The notes under the pieces are model-generated. The model was not told where the DNA came from, made no database searches, and was given only the letters and a program-made list of their open reading frames with translations. A DNA stretch of 64,000 nucleotides from an uncultured Flavobacteriales bacterium (GTDB lineage Bacteria > Bacteroidota > Bacteroidia > Flavobacteriales_G > Salibacteraceae): assembly GCA_905479105.1 (NCBI GenBank), contig CAJQLE010000001.1:361628-425627 (forward strand), read 5' to 3'. This document shows positions 50,317 to 59,809 of the stretch, piece after piece (position 1 is the first letter of the stretch; the number at the start of each line of letters is the position of its first letter). A program made the translations under genes and the position numbers.

Positions 50317-52587
50317 TTATGGTCGATAATAAACCCGCTTTTTCAAACCTTCAATTTCAAGGGTAAACCAACCTTCTTCTGTCACCCAGTTCATTTGGGC
50401 ATTTACAAACGCCAGCTCTTTTTCACCTATTTCAAAAGAAACCACCTTGGATTCGTTAGCCTTCAGATCTATTTTTTCAAAACTTCTTAGCCTTTTCACG
50501 GGTGGAGTAATTGAAGCCACTTCATCAGAAGCATATAACTGCACTACATCCTTTCCATGTCTTGATCCAGAATTTCTCACCTTTATTTCAATCACTATTT
50601 TTCGCCCCTGTCTCAGCGTATCTGTATTCACTTTAAAGTCAGAATACTCAAAGGATGTATAACTCAATCCCTCTCCAAACGACCATTGTGGATCGTATCC
50701 ATTTCCGCCATAATAATTATCTACTTCTTCGGATTTTTTGTGGTCATAGGTCAATAAATCGTTCACATATCGAGGATAGGTAAATGGCAAATGACCACTA
50801 GGATTGATCTTCCCAAAAAGCACATCTGCAACAGCCTGACCACCGCTGCTTCCCGGTTGATATGCCATGATAACGCCATCACAATCATCTACAAAAGATG
50901 AAACTATTCGAGGCCTTCCTTCCACCAAAACAAGGACTATTGGCTTTCCTGCATTAATCAATGCTTTGGCCAATGTTTGCTGGGAAGAAGAAATAGTTAG
51001 ATCATGAATATCTCCTGGTTTTTCGGCCGAAGGTTCTTCACCCAGACATAAAATGATTATATCACTTTTTGCGGCAGCTTCTAAAACAGCAGGAAGATTT
51101 ATCAATGAATCTTCAGAACACCCTAATATGTAGTTTGTGTTGTTAGATTTTGATCCTATTGCCGAAGAAATAGTTTCAAATGACTCCCCACTAATAATAC
51201 TGTCGGTTCCCTGCCAAGTGCGAGACCATGGTCCATTGAGATACTGCAAACTATTGGCTGCTGGTCCAATGACAAGGATTTCCTTATCTGCACTCAATGG
51301 TAAAATATTGCCCTCATTTTTAAGCAATGTGATCGATTCGGCAGCAGCTTGATAGGCAAGTTCAAGGTGCGCTTTACCACCAAAGCGCTCATCTGCGTTT
51401 TCAGGAATGGTAATTGGATTATCGAATAACCCTAAATCAAATTTCAACCGAAGAATCCTTCTGACTGATTCATCAATACTACTCTCGCTTATTTTGCCTT
51501 CGTTGACCAAAGCAATTAGGTTTTCACAAAACACAAAGTCATTCGGAACCATACATATATCCACCCCAGACTTAATGGCTATTTCAGCGGCTTCCTTTCT
51601 ATTGGCTGAGACACGATGAACGGTAAAAAGTCTTTCAATATCTCCCCAATCTGATAGAACAACACCTTCAAAGTTCAGCTCATCTCGAAGCACTGTTTTT
51701 AGCAGATATTCATTCGCATGACTCGGAATACCATTCAATTCTCCAGAATTTACGATCATTGAACGAACACCTTGTTCAATGGCTCTTTCAAATGGAGGTA
51801 AATAGGTTTCTCTTAGATGTCGCTCATCCATATAAACTGGCGTGCGATCCTTACCCGATAAGGGCGCGCTGTATCCAACATAATGTTTCACACAAGCAGC
51901 AACAGAAGAGCCGTCTGATAAATTCTCGCCCTGATAGCCGCGAACAGCAGCGTTTCCCATGGTTGAAGTAAGAAATACATCTTCTCCATAGGTCTCAAAA
52001 AACTGTGACCACAGTGGCTGCCGGCCAACATCTATAATGGGTGAAAAGACCCATGGAATAGCGCAGCTACGTGTTTCAAAAGCTGTTGCCTGAGCAATTT
52101 GTTTGACAAGGGGTGGATTCCAACTCGCTGCTTGACCCAATTGATGGGGAAACAATGCGGAGCCGCTTGAATAATTCGCTCCATGTATGGCATCAATCCC
52201 ATAAATAATCGGTATTCGAGATGGACTTGATAACGCCATTGTCTGAATGGCAGTTATCACTTCAAGCCATTCATTTCTGCTGTGCGCTCTGCGACCATTA
52301 TTCAAAAATGATCCAACTTTATATTCAAGTATCGCTTCTCTTAATTTGGCCGTATCGATTTCTATTGGATTAACGATGACGCCATTCTCTTTCTTCAGAA
52401 TCACCTCCAAGTTGATTTGCGTCATCTGCCCAACTTTCTCTTCTAAGGTCATAGAAGCCACCAACGCATCAATCTTCACTTGACTATTTCCTGATTGAGA
52501 AAAAGTCAAAAACGGTATAATCAGACCACAAAAAAGATGGAGAAAAATGAATCTACATCTATTGACATATGTGGTTTTTAGCCCCAT
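50317..52587 (-). CDS. GH3 beta-glucosidase
   Basis: I use the ATG at 52587, four bases after the symporter stop; an upstream ATG at 52605 overlaps it. The 756-residue protein has a signal peptide ending LTFSQ, so it is probably periplasmic. It has an N-terminal TIM barrel with the nucleophile Asp in GVVLSDWGDI, an alpha/beta sandwich (GEEPSAEKPGDIHDL region) and a C-terminal fibronectin III-like domain. It resembles BglX-type enzymes and should release glucose from beta-glucan oligosaccharides. It is the last gene of the nrtR2-symporter-GH3 row. Confidence 0.93.
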   Translation of the reverse strand: MGLKTTYVNRCRFIFLHLFCGLIIPFLTFSQSGNSQVKIDALVASMTLEEKVGQMTQINLEVILKKENGVIVNPIEIDTAKLREAILEYKVGSFLNNGRRAHSRNEWLEVITAIQTMALSSPSRIPIIYGIDAIHGANYSSGSALFPHQLGQAASWNPPLVKQIAQATAFETRSCAIPWVFSPIIDVGRQPLWSQFFETYGEDVFLTSTMGNAAVRGYQGENLSDGSSVAACVKHYVGYSAPLSGKDRTPVYMDERHLRETYLPPFERAIEQGVRSMIVNSGELNGIPSHANEYLLKTVLRDELNFEGVVLSDWGDIERLFTVHRVSANRKEAAEIAIKSGVDICMVPNDFVFCENLIALVNEGKISESSIDESVRRILRLKFDLGLFDNPITIPENADERFGGKAHLELAYQAAAESITLLKNEGNILPLSADKEILVIGPAANSLQYLNGPWSRTWQGTDSIISGESFETISSAIGSKSNNTNYILGCSEDSLINLPAVLEAAAKSDIIILCLGEEPSAEKPGDIHDLTISSSQQTLAKALINAGKPIVLVLVEGRPRIVSSFVDDCDGVIMAYQPGSSGGQAVADVLFGKINPSGHLPFTYPRYVNDLLTYDHKKSEEVDNYYGGNGYDPQWSFGEGLSYTSFEYSDFKVNTDTLRQGRKIVIEIKVRNSGSRHGKDVVQLYASDEVASITPPVKRLRSFEKIDLKANESKVVSFEIGEKELAFVNAQMNWVTEEGWFTLEIEGLKKRVYYRP

Positions 52588-52591
52588 TAAC

Positions 52592-54241
52592 CTAGCTAAA
52601 AACAATCCAGATTACCCCCACTATCAATAAAAGTCCTGCCGTAAGCAAGGCGTTAATCCTTTTGTAACCCAGCGAAGATGCAGAGTAAGTAACCAGATGT
52701 AAATTGGGATTTTCGTCAGACTTCGTCAATAGGCTAACACCAACAAGAATGATGGAGCATAGAAGAAACATGATCAATGCAAAGTGCAGAAAATTGATAT
52801 CTGCCACATAGTAGAAGAATCCATTCACATCCAACGCTGATTTATTGAGTTCTAAGACCAGACGCACAACTCCGATAAAAGCACCTGTCAAAAGCGCTGA
52901 CATTGCACCGTTAGAGTTAATCCGTTTCATAAAGAGCCCCAACAGAAAAACCGCTGCGATAGGAGGAGCGATATAAGCCTGAATACTTTGCAATTTTTGA
53001 AAAAGTCCTCCTTCTATTATGTTCAGCATCGGAATCCATGCCAAACCAAGGATAACCAATACAACTGTGGCTATTTGCCCAACAACAACTAGTTTCTTTT
53101 CACTGCATTGGGGGTAATACTTCTTGTAAATATCAATTGTAAAAAGGGCGGAACATGAATTGAAAACAGAGCTTAATGAACTCATCAAAGCAGCTAACAA
53201 TCCGGCCACGACCAAGCCCTTTAATCCGCTTGGTAATAATTGCATCACTAATACTGGCAAAGCAGCATCATACTGTTCCTTACCATCAACCATAGGGAAT
53301 GAAATAACTGCATCAGGCCCTGTGGATAAAGCATAAGCAATTACTCCAGGCAAGACAAAAATGAATAAAGGAAGCATTTTCAAATACCCAGCGAATATTG
53401 TCCCTTTTCTAGCATTTTCAAGGTCTTTAGCCGCTAATACACGTTGAACGATGAACTGATCCGTACACCAATACCACACCCCTAAGATTGGCGCTCCGAA
53501 TAATATACCAGTCCACGGAAATTCAGGGTCACTCAAAGGTCTCCAAAGAGACAAATATGACGCTTCAGTTTTCTCAGCCAACCCTTCCATGCCACCCACT
53601 TGATCAAGGCCAAAAAATGTCAGCGCCACAGAGCCGCCAACCAGAATAAACATTTGAATTAAGTCAGTATACACGACCGCCTTTAAACCACCAAGCACCG
53701 TGTACGCTCCTGTAATAACCACAATTAATATAGCTCCTGTCCAAAAGTCAATTCCCAATAAGGCCGTGAAAACTATCCCTCCTGCCGCTATGGTAACCGA
53801 AATCTTAGTCAATACGTAAGCGATTATTGACACCCAGCTCAAATATCCTCGCGCTGCCGGACTGTAGCGCATTTCCAAAAACTCAGGCATAGTAAAAACA
53901 CCACTTTTTAAATAAAAAGGGACAAAGAGCCAACCAAGAAGCAATAAAATGAGTGCGGCAAGAATTTCAAATTGAGCAGCAACAAAATCTCCTGAGGCAC
54001 CTTGGCCTGCTAGTCCAACTAGGTGCTCTGAACCAATATTAGAAGCAAAAAGAGACGCGCCTATAACGAACCAACTTAAATCTCTTCCGCCAAGAAAATA
54101 ATCTTCTGAATTTTCAAACGATGAATCTTGAGCTTTTTTGTCTTTGCGAATTACTCGATAAGCGATGTATAGAATCAATAAAAAATACCCAATAATGATG
54201 GATATATCCAAAGCATCAAGCTTGAAATTCGCTTCTCCCAT
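52592..54241 (-). CDS. Sodium/sugar symporter (SSS/SGLT family)
   Basis: The 549 residues have about 14 membrane helices with SSS-family marks: FLGGRDLSWFVIGASLFASNIGSEHLVGLAG near the start, GGLKAVVYTDLIQ, and PSGLKGLVVAGLLAALMSSLSSVFNSCSALFTIDIYKK. The early GSEHLVG segment is typical of the glucose/galactose branch. It would import glucose made by the neighbouring GH3. It lies 35 bases after nrtR2 on the same strand. Confidence 0.93.
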   Translation of the reverse strand: MGEANFKLDALDISIIIGYFLLILYIAYRVIRKDKKAQDSSFENSEDYFLGGRDLSWFVIGASLFASNIGSEHLVGLAGQGASGDFVAAQFEILAALILLLLGWLFVPFYLKSGVFTMPEFLEMRYSPAARGYLSWVSIIAYVLTKISVTIAAGGIVFTALLGIDFWTGAILIVVITGAYTVLGGLKAVVYTDLIQMFILVGGSVALTFFGLDQVGGMEGLAEKTEASYLSLWRPLSDPEFPWTGILFGAPILGVWYWCTDQFIVQRVLAAKDLENARKGTIFAGYLKMLPLFIFVLPGVIAYALSTGPDAVISFPMVDGKEQYDAALPVLVMQLLPSGLKGLVVAGLLAALMSSLSSVFNSCSALFTIDIYKKYYPQCSEKKLVVVGQIATVVLVILGLAWIPMLNIIEGGLFQKLQSIQAYIAPPIAAVFLLGLFMKRINSNGAMSALLTGAFIGVVRLVLELNKSALDVNGFFYYVADINFLHFALIMFLLCSIILVGVSLLTKSDENPNLHLVTYSASSLGYKRINALLTAGLLLIVGVIWIVFS

Positions 54242-54276
54242 AGGTCAGTTTTTTAGTAAAGCCCTGAATTCAATTC

Positions 54277-55029
54277 TTACAATCCAAAAGAAAACCCCTT
54301 CGCAAGCAACCTTTTATAAGCTTCTTCATCAAATGAAAATAGTCTTCCAGGCCGATGCGGCACATCAGATTGAAGCTCATTTAAATCCTTCAATAAGCCC
54401 ATACTGAGTATTCTCTTTCTGAAATTGGCTTTATCAAATTTTTCATCAAGAACAGCCTCATATAGAGCTTGCATTTCACCGAGGGTGAATTTCATTGGCA
54501 ACAAGTGAAATCCTAAAGGCTGATGGCGGACTCTTTCGCGCAATGTCTCTAAAGCGTCATCTACAATACTTCTGTGATCAAAAGCTAGTTCTGGCAAATC
54601 CTTAACATCAACCCAATACACGTTGTCAGCCCAAGAATTCGCCAAAGGTCTGTACTTATCCACATTTATCAATGCATAGAATCCGATTGTGGCTACCCTT
54701 CCAATGGGATGACGATCCACTTTACCATAACACTTAGTTTGTATCATATCCACATTTCGAATGCCCGTTAAATCCTTTAAAACTCTGACGGCTGAAGAAT
54801 TAACATCTTCATTCGGGTAGACTAAATCACCTGGAAGTGCCATCTTTCCTAAATGGGGCTCAGCGCCCCGTTCAATTACAAGAAGCTTAATTCCGTTTTC
54901 ATGGTAACCTAGAATTACACAGTCTACAGACATTGCGAATTGAAAAAACTTCTCAATGGCGATCTTATAGTATGCACTAAATTGATGACCTATTACGTCT
55001 TCTATTGTGTCAGTTTTTTTTCCCTTCAT
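54277..55029 (-). CDS. Nudix-type transcriptional regulator (NrtR family), NrtR2
   Basis: The 250-residue paralogue of the protein at 40670 has a Nudix domain (about 30-165) and a winged helix (about 175-240; HLLPMKFTLGEMQALYEAVLD, then FRKRILSMGLLKDL). The Nudix box is again degenerate (GDLVYPNEDVNSSAVRVLKDLTGI), implying ligand sensing. It is divergent from susC and upstream of the symporter and GH3 genes. The palindrome at 55157, repeated at 31373 and 62507, is its likely operator. No SusR, HTCS or sigma/anti-sigma pair lies near susCD, so this is the obvious local regulator. Confidence 0.88.
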   Translation of the reverse strand: MKGKKTDTIEDVIGHQFSAYYKIAIEKFFQFAMSVDCVILGYHENGIKLLVIERGAEPHLGKMALPGDLVYPNEDVNSSAVRVLKDLTGIRNVDMIQTKCYGKVDRHPIGRVATIGFYALINVDKYRPLANSWADNVYWVDVKDLPELAFDHRSIVDDALETLRERVRHQPLGFHLLPMKFTLGEMQALYEAVLDEKFDKANFRKRILSMGLLKDLNELQSDVPHRPGRLFSFDEEAYKRLLAKGFSFGL

Positions 55030-55156
55030 TGAAATTGTGATTGACCGCGAAATTAACCCTATTGATAAATGAACCTAATAATTATGCTGTTATGAAGAAC
55101 GAAGTTTTAAGTTATATCCGCATTAATTAAAGTGCAATTTAGAAAATTTTTCAGTA

Positions 55157-55173
55157 ATAGTACTTTGTACCAA
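55157..55173. promoter_or_regulatory. NrtR2-type operator before susC: ATAGTA-N5-TACCAA
   Basis: An imperfect 6-5-6 inverted repeat with spacer CTTTG differs from the perfect site at 31373 by one base in the left arm and one in the right. It lies 39 bases before the susC ATG, in the divergent region shared with nrtR2. Confidence 0.55.
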
Positions 55174-55211
55174 AAGTTTTGTATAATTGTGGGACTAATC
55201 CTCTAACAGAC

Positions 55212-58200
55212 ATGTTGAAAAAACTCATACTCACCCTGATTATAGGGGCTTTAAGCTCAATAATTATTGCCCAAGAGACGACCATTACTGGTCAAATTAA
55301 AGACGAAACCGGGTTCACTATTCCTGGAGCAACTGTTGTTGAAAAAGGAACGACCAACGGAACTTCGACTGACATGGATGGGAATTATACCTTAAAAGTT
55401 ACTCAATCCCCAACGCTAACCTTACGATACAGTTTCATTGGATATGCACCTAAGGAAGTTTTAGTTGCTGGCCGAACCAAAGTGGATGTAGAAATGGAGC
55501 CTAGTGTGGCTGCTTTGGATGAAGTCGTTGTCGTAGGATACGGAACTTCAACTAAAAAAGAACTTACTGGTGCTACATCAAAGGTTAGCGGAGAAAGCGT
55601 TGAACGTCTGAATATTCCAAGAATGGACCAAGCCCTTCAGGGTCAAGTTTCTGGAGTTGCCATCAACACTAATTCAGGTTCACCTGGAGGATCTTCGAGT
55701 ATAAGAATTAGAGGTCTTTCAACTTTTGGAGATAATGACCCCCTCATTTTAGTTGATGGAGTTGTATATGATTCGGAAGGATTGAACGCATTAAACCCTA
55801 GTGACATCGCATCAATCAATGTTTTAAAGGATGCTACTGCCGGAATTTATGGTGTAAGAGCAGCGAATGGCGTAATTATCATTGAAACGAAACAAGGAAA
55901 GGTCAATTCAAAACCTCAATTTGAAGTTAGTTCCTACTACGGCATTCAACAGGCCTCGAAAAGACTTGATCTCTTAAACGCTGAGGAATATGCCGTCATT
56001 AAAAATGAAATGTTTGCCAATGGCGGAGAAACTGTTCCTTTTGCTAATACAGACCTTGGAGAAGGCACAGATTGGCAAGATGAAGTTTTTACCACTGCTG
56101 CGATTAGCAATTACAATGTTTCCATGTCTGGTGGAACTAAAAGCACAACTTACTCACTTGGAGGTTCATACTTCACACAAGACGGTATAGTAGGTGGAGA
56201 CAAATCAAACTTCTCTCGCTATAACGCCAGAGTTAATATCAGCACAAAGCTTTCCGAAAAACTTAAACTAAATAGTGTTTTACTCTATACGCATGAAGAC
56301 AGAAGTACACTTCCAGAAAACGGCATAGGCTCAGTTCTTTATAATACAGTAAATGCTTTTCCAACGGACCCTGTAAAAACTCCTGACGGAAATTACAGCT
56401 ATCTTGAAGAAGTTAGTGACATCATCAATCCTATTGCCCAAATGGAGAATACATTCAACGAGGCTAGAGTTGATAAGATTGTAGGTAAAGAGGAGATCGT
56501 CTTTACTATTAATAAAGACTTTGACTTTACAAATCGTATCAACTATAACTATGCAATTGTTGATTCGAAAGTGTTTTCTCCTCTTGTTTGGTTTGGACCG
56601 GGTAAAGCTCAAAACAGTGCCATTAATGAAGATTTAGATCCTTCACTAGTTGATATTGGAGATAGCACTTTTATTGAGCGAGGAGCAAGTGTCTTTGAGC
56701 AAAGAGCAACTTACCTTGATTTAACTTACGAGAGTTTCGTGAACTATAAGCACGTCTTTAACACTGATCACACAGTGAAAGCTACTCTCGGTGCATCCGT
56801 ATTCACTCGAAGAGGAGAAGGGCTTAACGGCACGGCATTCAACATTCCTAACAATTCAGAGGATTATGCTGATATTTCAGCCAACCAGGCTCCTGGTGGA
56901 TACTTGAACAATGTTGGATCTTTCCAATATGAAGAGCGGCTTCTTTCTTCGTTCATGCGAGCAGAATACGGTTACAAATACAAGTACCTCATTTCTGGAC
57001 TTATTAGAAGAGATGGTTCAACGAAGTTCGGACCAAACAACAGATATGGTATATTCCCTACGATATCCGGTGCATGGGTTTTCTCAGAAGAAGATTTCTT
57101 TACGGTTCCAGTAATCACTTTCGCCAAGCTGCGTGCCAGTTATGGTGTTTCAGGTAATGATCAAATCCAAAATTTTGCATACCGCGCTCAACTTAATGGT
57201 GAAGGCGTTTATGTGTTAGATGATGTTATTCGACAAGGCGTGGCATTAGGCCGAGCTTCTAACCCTGACTTGAGATGGGAAACTACTAGACAATTAAATA
57301 TTGGTGTTGACTTAACCTTCTTTGAAGCCTTCAATTTCACCACTAATTTCTTTGTCAAGAACACGTTTGACCTTTTATTCCAACCAGATGTTTCTGGCGT
57401 GATTGGATCTTACGGACCTGGTGGACAACCACCAATTATAAATGCCGGAGATGTTTCTAATACAGGCCTTGAGATAGAGCTTGGCTATTCAACTGACCCA
57501 AGAAAAGCATTGGTTTTCTCTACCAATTTCAACATGACGGCTATTAACAATAAGGTAACGGCAGTTCCTGAAGGTGTTGACTTCTTGCCAGGTGCTTCAT
57601 TTGGTGTAGGAGGAAATATAGCTACCCGATTCGAGGAAGGTTACGCGATTGGATATTTCAATGGGTTAGAAACAGATGGAATTTTCCAAACTCAAGAAGA
57701 AATAGATAACTCACCAACTCAAGAAGGAGCTCAAGTAGGTGATTTGAAGTTTGTAGATCAAAATGGAGATGGAATAATAAACTTCAATGATGAATCAGAC
57801 AATGTTGAAATCGGGTCTCCGATTCCAGATTTTACTTTTGGATTGAATCTTAACACGCAGTATATGGGATTTGATGTTTCCGCAAATCTTTATTCTGCTA
57901 TAGGTCAAGAAATCATCAGGAATTATGAAAGACAGCAACCATATGCCAATCAATTAAATTATGTGATTGATCGTTGGACGGGTGGTAATCCTTCCGAAGA
58001 AAACCCAAGGCTTACAACCGGAGCCACCCAAAACACAGCATTCTCTGATTACTATGTCGAAGATGGTTCATTCCTAAGACTAAGAAACGTTCAATTAGGT
58101 TATACGCTTCCTGAGTCATTAATGGATAAAATTAAAGTGGCGTCAATAAGAGTGTATGTTTCAGCCAACAACCTGCTCACTCTGACCAACTATCGAGGAT

Positions 58201-58307
58201 TTGATCCAGATATTGGTTCCTCTGGAGGAACTCTTTCTGCGGGAGTAGATTATGGCTTCTATCCACAAGCCAGAACATTCATGGGTGGTATCAACGTTAA
58301 ATTTTAA
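55212..58307 (+). CDS. susC: SusC-like TonB-dependent outer-membrane transporter
   Basis: I use the ATG at 55212 (1031 residues), directly before the signal peptide (LILTLIIGALSSIIIAQ). The order is a carboxypeptidase-like N-domain (TITGQIKDETGFTIPGATV), TonB box region (DEVVVVGYGTSTKKELTGA), plug (IRIRGLSTFGDNDPLILVDG, then ANGVIIIETKQG) and a beta-barrel ending in an aromatic residue (INVKF). It imports oligosaccharides bound by the SusD-like lipoprotein encoded next. The surrounding GH16, GH30 and GH3 genes point to laminarin. Confidence 0.96.
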   Translation: MLKKLILTLIIGALSSIIIAQETTITGQIKDETGFTIPGATVVEKGTTNGTSTDMDGNYTLKVTQSPTLTLRYSFIGYAPKEVLVAGRTKVDVEMEPSVAALDEVVVVGYGTSTKKELTGATSKVSGESVERLNIPRMDQALQGQVSGVAINTNSGSPGGSSSIRIRGLSTFGDNDPLILVDGVVYDSEGLNALNPSDIASINVLKDATAGIYGVRAANGVIIIETKQGKVNSKPQFEVSSYYGIQQASKRLDLLNAEEYAVIKNEMFANGGETVPFANTDLGEGTDWQDEVFTTAAISNYNVSMSGGTKSTTYSLGGSYFTQDGIVGGDKSNFSRYNARVNISTKLSEKLKLNSVLLYTHEDRSTLPENGIGSVLYNTVNAFPTDPVKTPDGNYSYLEEVSDIINPIAQMENTFNEARVDKIVGKEEIVFTINKDFDFTNRINYNYAIVDSKVFSPLVWFGPGKAQNSAINEDLDPSLVDIGDSTFIERGASVFEQRATYLDLTYESFVNYKHVFNTDHTVKATLGASVFTRRGEGLNGTAFNIPNNSEDYADISANQAPGGYLNNVGSFQYEERLLSSFMRAEYGYKYKYLISGLIRRDGSTKFGPNNRYGIFPTISGAWVFSEEDFFTVPVITFAKLRASYGVSGNDQIQNFAYRAQLNGEGVYVLDDVIRQGVALGRASNPDLRWETTRQLNIGVDLTFFEAFNFTTNFFVKNTFDLLFQPDVSGVIGSYGPGGQPPIINAGDVSNTGLEIELGYSTDPRKALVFSTNFNMTAINNKVTAVPEGVDFLPGASFGVGGNIATRFEEGYAIGYFNGLETDGIFQTQEEIDNSPTQEGAQVGDLKFVDQNGDGIINFNDESDNVEIGSPIPDFTFGLNLNTQYMGFDVSANLYSAIGQEIIRNYERQQPYANQLNYVIDRWTGGNPSEENPRLTTGATQNTAFSDYYVEDGSFLRLRNVQLGYTLPESLMDKIKVASIRVYVSANNLLTLTNYRGFDPDIGSSGGTLSAGVDYGFYPQARTFMGGINVKF

Positions 58308-58310
58308 GTA

Positions 58311-59789
58311 ATGAAGACAATTAGAATTAAAATACTATCAGCTTCAATCATTGCAATTCTTGCAACTACAATTGGCTGCAACGAATTCCTAGACACTGAC
58401 CCGTTATTTACGCAGGATGCTGAGAATTACTTTCAGAATGAGAGTGACTATGAGCAGGCATTGATAGGTGCTTATGACTTACTTCAAGGCTCGTTTATCA
58501 ATGTTTGGATCGGAGAAATTGCTTCTGACAATTCTATTGCGGGAGGTGAAAGTGTCAATGACACCAAAGGACTTCATGAAATTGACTTAATGACTCATGG
58601 TGGCGTTAACATCGAACTTCGAAATATTTTTCGTTGGAACTATGCCGGTGTAACTCGAGCGAATTACATCATGGAAAACAAAGACAATATTGACTTTGAT
58701 GGTAAAGATCTAATCATTGCTGAAGCTCGTTTTTTAAGAGCTTACTATTATTTCCAGCTTGTGAAGTATTTTGGTGATGTGCCTTTGATAATCGATAAAA
58801 GACTAGGGAATAATGAAGTTCAAGATCTCGAACGGTCTCCTGCTTCAGAAGTATATGCACAAATAGAAGAAGATTTAAATTCAGCAAGCTCTGTTATTGA
58901 TTGGACTGCACCGATTAAAGGTCGCGTGAATAAAGGCGCTGTTTTAGCCCTCTTAGGTAAAGTTTACCTCTATCAAGATAAGTTCACAGAAAGTGCTTCA
59001 ACTCTTGACCAAGTGATCACCGGAGGTGGTTATAGCCTTTCGGATGACTACGCTGAACTCTTCACAGTGGCTAGCGAAGGAAACTCAGAAAGTGTTTTTG
59101 AGATCGAATACAGTGGACTTGAAGGTGGCGGCTACGATTGCTTAATATGCCTTGAAGGAAATGCAGCTCCTGGATTTCATGGCATTCGCCAATATACCGG
59201 ACCAGTTTATGGCGATGGTAATAGCTATAATCTTCCAACACAAGACTTATATGACGCATTCCCGAGTGGCGACATACGCAGAGATGCAAGTGTTTTAGAC
59301 ATAGACGCATTTATTGCAGCCCAGCCCAATTCAGGTGATATTACTTACGCCATCGGTGGTGGAGGTCATACCGGATTCTACAATAACAAGTACATCAAAA
59401 GACAAGGTGAAATTGGTCTTCCGGACAATGATTTAACCAGTCCGGTGAATTATCGCGTCATTCGCTATGCTGATGTTTTACTTATGGCTGCTGAAGCGCA
59501 TAATAGAAGTGGTAATGACGGTCAAGCTTTAATTTACGCGAACTTGGTAAGATTAAGAGCGAATGTGCCAGAACTATCTACTGGCGGAAATCAACTCACG
59601 GAAGATATTTGGAATGAGCGCAGATTAGAACTTTCTGGCGAAGGACATCGGTTCTTTGATTTAGTTAGAACTGGACAAGCTGCTGCGGCCATTGACGGAT
59701 TCACAGCTAATAAAAACGAATTATTTCCTCTTCCTCAAGTTGAGATAGACCTTGCGGGTGGGAATTGGAATCAAAATACTGGATATTAA
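58311..59789 (+). CDS. susD: SusD-like glycan-binding lipoprotein
   Basis: The 492-residue lipoprotein (lipobox TIGC, Cys23) has the SusD/RagB pattern: FLDTDPLFTQDAENYFQNESDYEQALIGAYD, then IIAEARFLRAYYYFQLVKYFGDVPLI with TPR helices, and the C-terminal NERRLELSGEGHRFFDLVRTGQA. It forms the lid of the SusC transporter at the cell surface. It starts three bases after susC. Confidence 0.96.
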   Translation: MKTIRIKILSASIIAILATTIGCNEFLDTDPLFTQDAENYFQNESDYEQALIGAYDLLQGSFINVWIGEIASDNSIAGGESVNDTKGLHEIDLMTHGGVNIELRNIFRWNYAGVTRANYIMENKDNIDFDGKDLIIAEARFLRAYYYFQLVKYFGDVPLIIDKRLGNNEVQDLERSPASEVYAQIEEDLNSASSVIDWTAPIKGRVNKGAVLALLGKVYLYQDKFTESASTLDQVITGGGYSLSDDYAELFTVASEGNSESVFEIEYSGLEGGGYDCLICLEGNAAPGFHGIRQYTGPVYGDGNSYNLPTQDLYDAFPSGDIRRDASVLDIDAFIAAQPNSGDITYAIGGGGHTGFYNNKYIKRQGEIGLPDNDLTSPVNYRVIRYADVLLMAAEAHNRSGNDGQALIYANLVRLRANVPELSTGGNQLTEDIWNERRLELSGEGHRFFDLVRTGQAAAAIDGFTANKNELFPLPQVEIDLAGGNWNQNTGY

Positions 59790-59809
59790 GATTTTTAAAA
59801 CTTTACATT

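Noticed and set aside
55181-55190. TATAATTG as susC -7 promoter element
   Set aside because: It has one mismatch to TAnnTTTG and poor spacing to the nearest TTTG, so it is too weak to list.
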